Shown here one piece after another: positions 56,131 through 61,000 of a stretch of 61,000 nucleotides of DNA. The notes beneath the pieces are model-generated. The model was not told where the DNA came from, did not search any database, and saw only the letters and a list, made by a program, of their open reading frames with translations. The translations under genes and the position numbers were made by a program. Origin of the DNA: Cristatella mucedo (lineage: Eukaryota; Bryozoa; Phylactolaemata; Cristatellidae); NCBI GenBank assembly GCA_009760855.2, contig WPIO01000190.1, positions 1 to 61,000 of the forward strand. The letters run 5' to 3'. How positions within the stretch are numbered: the stretch's first letter is position 1; every line of letters begins with the position of its first letter.

Positions 56131-56425
56131 AATTAAGAAATATTAGTGACTTAATACTTTCTGAAGCAGCTGCTAGAATAGCATTGGATCTAAGACAGCT
56201 TGAATATGTGCATAATGATGCTAATACTGTGTTAGTATTATAAGGGCTGCTAAGGCTAAATTAGAGTTTGGTCCCAATGACTTCTTTGCGAGTGACTTCC
56301 TAAACGACAAAGCTTCTAATCCATTAGCTATTACAAAAATCAATAATCGTGCTAGGAGTTGATTAAACAAAATGCTTAAGATAACTAAGAAACAATTAAA
56401 AAAACTAACTAAAGAAAACAACTAA
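56131..56425 (+). pseudogene. virus-like element: unknown Lys-rich ORF remnant
   Basis: A coding-like frame reads 'ISDLILSEAAARIALDLRQL' from about 56,138. After a one-base shift near 56,240 it continues with 'AAKAKLEFGPNDFFASDFLN' and a Lys-rich end with stops. I recognise no family. The AT-rich composition and position suggest it is the left-most preserved gene of the virus-like element. Confidence 0.4.
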
Positions 56426-56789
56426 AACTAAGAACTCATATAAACAAATATTTTTTATAATTCTTTTGCGGCAGCGTTTTTTCACGATTCTTAGCTGGTG
56501 AAGCATGCAACTTAATCTGATCAAGCTTTAATCGGCGATAAAGTCGGTAGATGCCCTTATAGAAATCTTGTGTAGCATATAATCCATCTAGTAAGAGTCA
56601 AGATATGTATCAGCATTGATTTATGATTCATCATCCTTTATTTTCTTTTCTTCTACTTTCATTCTAAGTGGAGCACCTTTGGAATCAAGATCTGTGCATC
56701 TTAAAGCTCAGCACTTCTCTTCTCTTATTCAGTTGGTGAGTTGAGATTCAAATGGGCAAACATTCTTGACATTTCTTACTATATATAAA

Positions 56790-57349
56790 AAATATTTGTG
56801 TTTAATATGAAAATTAGTTGAGTAAAATTCCCATTGTGGTAGCAAAATCGTTACTTTCCATTAGTTTTATGAACTCCAGGCTTCTATTTCCCCAGTCTGC
56901 ATCGGTATAACTTTGCAATTGGAAAGTCGAAAAATCGAATGCATTTTAAATATTCAACTACTTCTTGTAATAAAGGAGCACCATATGAGTCAAAGTAGTA
57001 TGCGCTTCTATTTGACTTTTCTTTTTTACGACAATCCAGTGACGTGTAACTTGATCAGATTGTCCTATGTTACATATCCAACACTCTTCTGAATGAGAAG
57101 TCACTTGTGATAGTTCGCCTCTTACGTATACACCTCTGAAGTTTTTAATACATTTAATTCCTTTACATATTTCAGCTTATCAGAATCTGGAAGTGGCCTG
57201 CCTGGGTTTTTAATATTTAGTTTCTTTACATATTCATCTAATTCAGCAGTTAGTTCATCTTTACTTCGCTCGTCTCGCTTAATTGATCCTCTTAATTTTC
57301 GACCATGACTATAGACACCTCCTCCTAACTTACGCTCATGTGATAACAC
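56790..57349 (-). pseudogene. virus-like element: adenain-type cysteine protease, inactivated
   Basis: Read on the - strand. The frame 57349-57122 is a basic N-terminal region (ERKLGGGVYSHGRKL, then SKDELTAELDEYV). After a frameshift near 57,130 the protease part follows: a segment ending in 'TRHWIVV' at about 57,045 (His-Trp of the catalytic triad). After another shift comes 'YYFDSYGAP' at about 57,000 (the Asp-containing FDSYG motif), and after a further shift 'DWGNRSLEFIKLM' at about 56,895. There the family has a Cys-Gly pair and this copy has Trp-Gly. Such proteases mature capsids in adenovirus, Polinton and virophage relatives. At least three frameshifts plus apparent loss of the catalytic Cys make this copy dead. 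Confidence 0.65.
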
Positions 57350-57484
57350 TCCAGTACCATGAGATCTTCACTTAGCAAACTTTGATTTCCTGCTTTCACT
57401 GATTGCACCAATTGCTTTAACCACTCCCCGTAGACAACTGGGACTCTTGATTTCAGTATTTCAATCCTCGTGAAGATCATCCAC

Positions 57485-57519
57485 ATTCTTCTTGCATTCT
57501 TAAGAAGCGCCTAGAGATT

Positions 57520-57574
<55 letters not shown>

Positions 57575-57600
57575 GCGCTTTATCAAGTGCATTATTATTA
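57485..57600 (+). mobile_element. LINE family 1, 3' tail with (CT)n expanded inside the hairpin
   Basis: 'agaagcgcctagagattggg' gives the 5' arm, then about 50 bp of CT, then 'gagggcgctttatcaagtgc' and (ATT)n. The CT tract occupies the position of the TTCTCT 3' arm. It is inserted between the protease and ATPase genes of the virus-like element. Confidence 0.85.
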
Positions 57601-57645
57601 CAGTAAATACTCATTTCCAATTACAAAAAAATTCTGATATAGACA

Positions 57646-58290
57646 ATGTCTCTAAAAGTCCGTGCGTTCAATTTTGGACAAGATCAAGAAACTGGTCGTA
57701 GAGAACCTTAACCTAAAGTTCCAATTAGATCACTTGTTCCAGGGCCAAGTAGATCAGGAATATCTCAGTTAGTGGTGAATTAGGTTTCTGTGGAATTTTG
57801 AGCAATAATATGTGTACCAAAGCTGCTTATAGTCTCGATCAAAAGTTATATCGTGGTCTTCAAACCAATGATTGATGGAATGGCGAAAGGAGCGCGTCAG
57901 CGTTTGGATTTGAGATTGAATTGAAGGAATGCTAGAAGTTGATTCGCTTAGTAATTGTCAAATTTTTGTCGAGTTAGATTATTTAATGACTGGAGATCAA
58001 ACGCAAATTCTCGATTACTTTACTAGAGGAAGACATGAAAGGTTAAATATCTTTTATCTGGCACAAGGTTACACTAATATACCTCGTAGGAAAATCAGGA
58101 ACTATACAAATATGGCAATCATTTAAAAAAAAATCTCTAGTGACATCGAATATATAAGAGATGTGCATGATGGAGATATTGACCACAAAATGTTTAGAAT
58201 TTGGGCTAATACTAATGCAAAAAATAAGTTTGAATATTGTGTGATTGATTTAACCAAGACCGAATCAGGCGGGCGATTTTCGGCGTTAGA
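57646..58290 (+). pseudogene. virus-like element: A32/FtsK-type DNA-packaging ATPase, broken
   Basis: Packaging ATPases pump viral DNA into capsids. ATG at 57646 starts a frame with GPSRSGIS (57,742-57,765), a Walker A (P-loop) motif whose invariant Lys is Ile (ATA, one base from AAA). After shifts, the frame from 57929 has QIFVELDYLM, a degraded Walker B, then the family hallmarks DYFTRGRH and FYLAQGYT with a RRKIRN segment. After a TAA at 58124 it reads IEYIRDVHDGDIDHKMF and a C-terminal IDLTKTESGGRF. A LINE tail inserted at 58,291 cuts off the last residues, which may resume after 58,490. This pattern is typical of Polinton/adintovirus/virophage-type ATPases. Not functional. Confidence 0.75.
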
Positions 58291-58490
58291 TTATAATAAT
58301 AATAATAATAATATTGCACTTGATAAAGCGCCCTCAGAGAACTTAATCTCTTTCTAGGCGCTTTACATTTGCTGCAAAGTGATACGCAATAGAATAGTAA
58401 GTAAAATCATGCTTGAAAAACAAACAAAATGAATAACATGGTTAGGGGTTACATGCACTGGGTCAGCATGCAAATGTGGTTAGTGGATTC
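58291..58490 (-). mobile_element. LINE family 1, 3' end inserted in virus-like ATPase gene
   Basis: (ATT)n, hairpin and 3' UTR in reverse orientation ('gcacttgataaagcgccctc', then 'gtcagcatgcaaatgtggtt'). It interrupts the ATPase reading frame, so it arrived after the element was integrated. Confidence 0.88.
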
Positions 58491-58542
58491 TTCTGGAAAA
58501 CTGATAATTAGATTATTCAATGAGAAATACACTAGTATATAG

Positions 58543-59326
58543 ATGTTCAACATAAAGATCTATTTCAAAAAACGTGCATACCGCGGTATTGTGCAAGAAG
58601 CATTAGATTATGAAAGAAATATTCGAAACATTCCTGATCTGCGTGATGAAACAGAACTTCAGAATGATCTGGAGATACAAAGGCTTGAAGCAGAGATAGC
58701 TGCTAACGATAGTGCAGAGGCTCATATGGATCAAAGAGCAAAAAAAAAATCAGCTGGTAACTCAGGTAGCATTGATCTAGGTAAACTTGAAAAAGTAAGA
58801 CCTAAACCAGCTGCTGTATAGGAAATTAAGAAATCCATTGCGAGTCTTAAACCAAGAAAGCAACCACCTGAAATATCACTTGCACTAAATAAACCTCTGA
58901 AACAATTGAACCAGGATAAAAAATTAATCAGAAAAGCTAACGCTGCTAAGACAAGTGCTCCAAATCTAGAGACAAAAGAAGCAATTGAGGTTTTCCAAAA
59001 AGGCTCTAGCTGATCAACTGGAAGTCAATCCAACTACTGTAACTCCTACAAAATCTATAATTCCAGTAATAGAGGAAATTGGTGTTAAAAGAGATCTACA
59101 GAAAATTGTTTCTATACCAGAAGCTAGATTGACAAAAAGAAATAAATCATTTGTGATTGTTATGAACCGAGAAAATGAAACTACCAATCTAACTAGAATA
59201 AAATCATTTATTGAAGCTAAAGATGAGGGCAGAATTATTGAAAACGAACAAGACATTCTAGATTATGTAAATGAACTTCATATGAGTGGTTTTGGAATGG
59301 AAGTGGAAATTTCCAATGATTTTTAA
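58543..59326 (+). pseudogene. virus-like element: structural-protein-like ORF, N-terminal part
   Basis: Two frames follow each other. The first, 58543-58984, has a TAG at 58819 and 'LDYERNIRNIPDLRDE' plus an acidic/basic helical region. The second, 58985-59326, has 'IVSIPEARLTKRNKSFVIVM' and ends at 'MSGFGMEVEISNDF'. A one-base shift near 58,985 links them, and another in a T-run at 59,321-59,324 links them to the next frame, so all may be one gene. I do not recognise a named domain. Context suggests a minor capsid or virion-associated protein. Confidence 0.45.
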
Positions 59327-60362
59327 CAGTGAATCTGAAGTAAAAGACAAATTAGATTAATGGATTAGAAAACTTGCTGCTGGTAACACGGGATTGATAA
59401 ATTTCATTATTTCTGCAGTTGATTACCTTGCAAAGTCAATAAATGCTCCAAAAAGTTATGTCGCTAGAATCAGTTAAATTGTATATTAATTAAGTATAAG
59501 CATAAGTGATTTAGTTAAAATAACTCAGGAAATTTTAAGGAACGTGGAAGCTATAAATAAGTCTAGTCAACCTAGTAAAGAAGGATATACTTTTAATATT
59601 ATTGGATCAACTAATCCTGTAAGGATCAGAATAAATTAATCCTTAATGCTAGGAATTAGCTGATTGAGATTGGGTTTAAGAAGTCTGCTGGATTCAACGC
59701 TATAAAAAATATTACTACTTTAAATAAAACTGTCGTTTACAGTTGCAGGAGGATCAGAGCGAACATTGACTATAAGACCTGGAATATATTTTGGAGTGTC
59801 TGATGATATTAATGTGGGAATTGCAGATAACATAAATAACTCTATAGTTAAATCAGGAGCAAATGAAGATAAATTTTAAATAGGTACAGATACTGCTACA
59901 TCTAATTCAAGGATTAAGGTACCAGTTAGATGGACGTTCTTAGCACGTAGATCAACTGTTGCAGTTATGTTAGGTTTTACTAGATAAGCTTACAAAACTG
60001 GCCCAAACTTTGCAAGTATATATCCTGATTTTGCTGATATTAAAACCTAATCTCCTCGTGTAAAAATAGTATAAGAAAATTAGGTTTTTGTTTCTGATAC
60101 TAATTTAGAATTAGTCCAATGTAATTTGGTTGCTAGTGGAACTAGTTATATCAATGGAACTGAATCGCAAGTTATTAGAAGCTTTGCTTGTAACTTTTAT
60201 CCTTGGAAATTAATTTTATACAAATCAACAACCATTGAGTGTCATGAATTAGCTGAAGAAAAAGTTTCAGATATAGTTGTTACAGTTACTAATCAAAATC
60301 TTGAGCTATTACGCTTTGGAGGATACAATTTTACAACTGTAATAGAAATTGTTGAGATATAA
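59325..60362 (+). pseudogene. virus-like element: minor capsid/penton- or fibre-like protein, multiple stops
   Basis: One frame (59325+3n) stays coding-like for about 346 codons. It is interrupted by TAA at 59358, 59475, 59487, 59637, 59877, 59985, 60048 and 60072, TAG at 60081, and TGA at 59661. Between about 59,650 and 59,733 coding shifts into another frame and back (compensating indels). The C-terminal third, around 'VASGTSYINGTESQ' and 'LRFGGYNFTTVIEI', resembles a beta-rich virion protein repeatedly found beside packaging ATPases in Polinton/adintovirus-like elements; that assignment is from pattern recognition. It ends at TAA 60360-60362, nine bases before the next ATG. Confidence 0.5.
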
Positions 60363-60370
60363 TATAAGAG

Positions 60371-60886
60371 ATGTCAATAAAAATTACTAGAACCTCTAAC
60401 GGTTCAGTTAAAACTGTATCTCCTCCAATAATACTACAAGAAACACTATATAATAAAGTTAAATTATGTTGGATAGAATTTATGTATGTAAAAAGGATTA
60501 TTTCTAATGTAATAGCTGATTTAAACGATATGCTTTGGTACATAAGATCAATAGCAGATGCTAATGCAGTAGGTGTCGTTTTAAAACAAGGCTATTATGA
60601 TGCTAATCAAATAGTAAATTAGTTGAATATTACGTTAAAAAATAAAAAGTATGATGCTCCAATTGGTTCAGGTTTTATAACTTCAGATGATTATTTTGAT
60701 CCATCTTGAAGAAATGGCAGATTTGGTATTAAATTCTCTGTAGACACAGCTGATAAAATAATAATGGAAATAGTTTGTGACTATGTTGTACTTTTAGGAT
60801 ATACTGCTTCTAGAGTGAGCAAAAATGTTAGTGATACGCTTGCTTTTAATTCTAATCAACAAGTTCATTCGATCCAACTATGGTAG
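60371..60886 (+). pseudogene. virus-like element: second structural-protein-like ORF
   Basis: ATG at 60371 follows the previous stop closely, as in compact viral gene order. The frame runs to TAG at 60884-60886 (171 codons) with internal TAG at 60620 and TGA at 60707. A 'GYYDANQIVN' segment lies at about 60,590 and a 'VVLLGYTASR' segment at about 60,786. A Tyr-rich start followed by a late L-L-G-[YF] is a pattern I associate with penton/fibre-type ORFs of such elements. Family assignment is uncertain. Confidence 0.4.
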
Positions 60887-61000
60887 AAGGAACTTCATAC
60901 GAAACAATAGAAAAACCCATTTATTTTTCTGGAACATATATGACTTGGAATAAGATGGTGTTACCTGATAATATAGGAGTATCCAGAATTAGTATAAACT
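60880..61000 (+). CDS. virus-like element: next ORF, N-terminus only (runs off window)
   Basis: ATG at 60880 overlaps the end of the previous frame by a few bases and stays open to the window edge (40 codons, 'IEKPIYFSGTYMTW'). Overlap with the upstream stop fits compact viral gene packing. Function unknown. Confidence 0.35.
   Translation, partial: MVEGTSYETIEKPIYFSGTYMTWNKMVLPDNIGVSRISIN

Overview
This is a stretch of an animal (metazoan) nuclear genome, most likely from an invertebrate; I cannot name the species. The evidence is long eukaryote-style copper amine oxidase reading frames with a membrane anchor, splice-acceptor and polyadenylation signals, APE-type LINEs, tRNA-derived SINEs, a Gypsy retrotransposon, a hAT MITE and very abundant (TA)n, (GA)n, (CT)n and (TG)n microsatellites. 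No bacterial operon, CRISPR array or rRNA is visible.

Genes. Three near-complete copper amine oxidase genes lie on the + strand at 0.7-3.1, 20.5-23.0 and 40.6-43.1 kb. Each predicts a type II membrane-anchored enzyme of about 790 residues with the TPQ-forming Asn-Tyr-Asp-Tyr, the catalytic Asp and all three copper-ligand His residues. Copies A and B are close paralogues with patchy identity. Copy C is more diverged and has a clear 3' splice site just before its coding block. A truncated, inverted relative of copy C at 45.8-47.1 kb stops exactly at the TPQ tyrosine. The array looks like a lineage-specific expansion of extracellular amine-oxidising enzymes.

Repeats. Between the genes the window is mostly transposon debris. 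One CR1/L2-like LINE family supplies about 20 pieces, from an endonuclease-bearing 5' half (17.6-19.5 kb) to bare 3' tails. Its 3' end is a conserved hairpin followed by (ATT)n, and a tRNA-derived SINE subfamily carries the same tail. A second LINE family is at 3.8, 23.5 and 47.8-49.1 kb. A Gypsy pol remnant (49.3-53.3 kb) is split by a LINE and by a microsatellite-associated repeat. A 186-bp SPIN-like hAT MITE with an 8-bp target duplication is at 10.1 kb. Several unnamed dispersed families recur, including one with a conserved TATA-like box (12.2, 14.9, 25.7, 29.7 kb) that in one copy precedes an unknown coiled-coil-like reading frame.

Right end. From about 56.1 kb to the window edge the sequence becomes visibly AT-rich and carries a degraded virus-like gene block: an adenain-type cysteine protease (- strand), an A32/FtsK-type packaging ATPase, and structural-protein-like frames (+ strand). 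This gene set is that of Polinton/Maverick, adintovirus or virophage-related elements. It is broken by frameshifts, stops and two LINE tails, and it continues beyond 61,000, so polymerase and integrase genes cannot be assessed.
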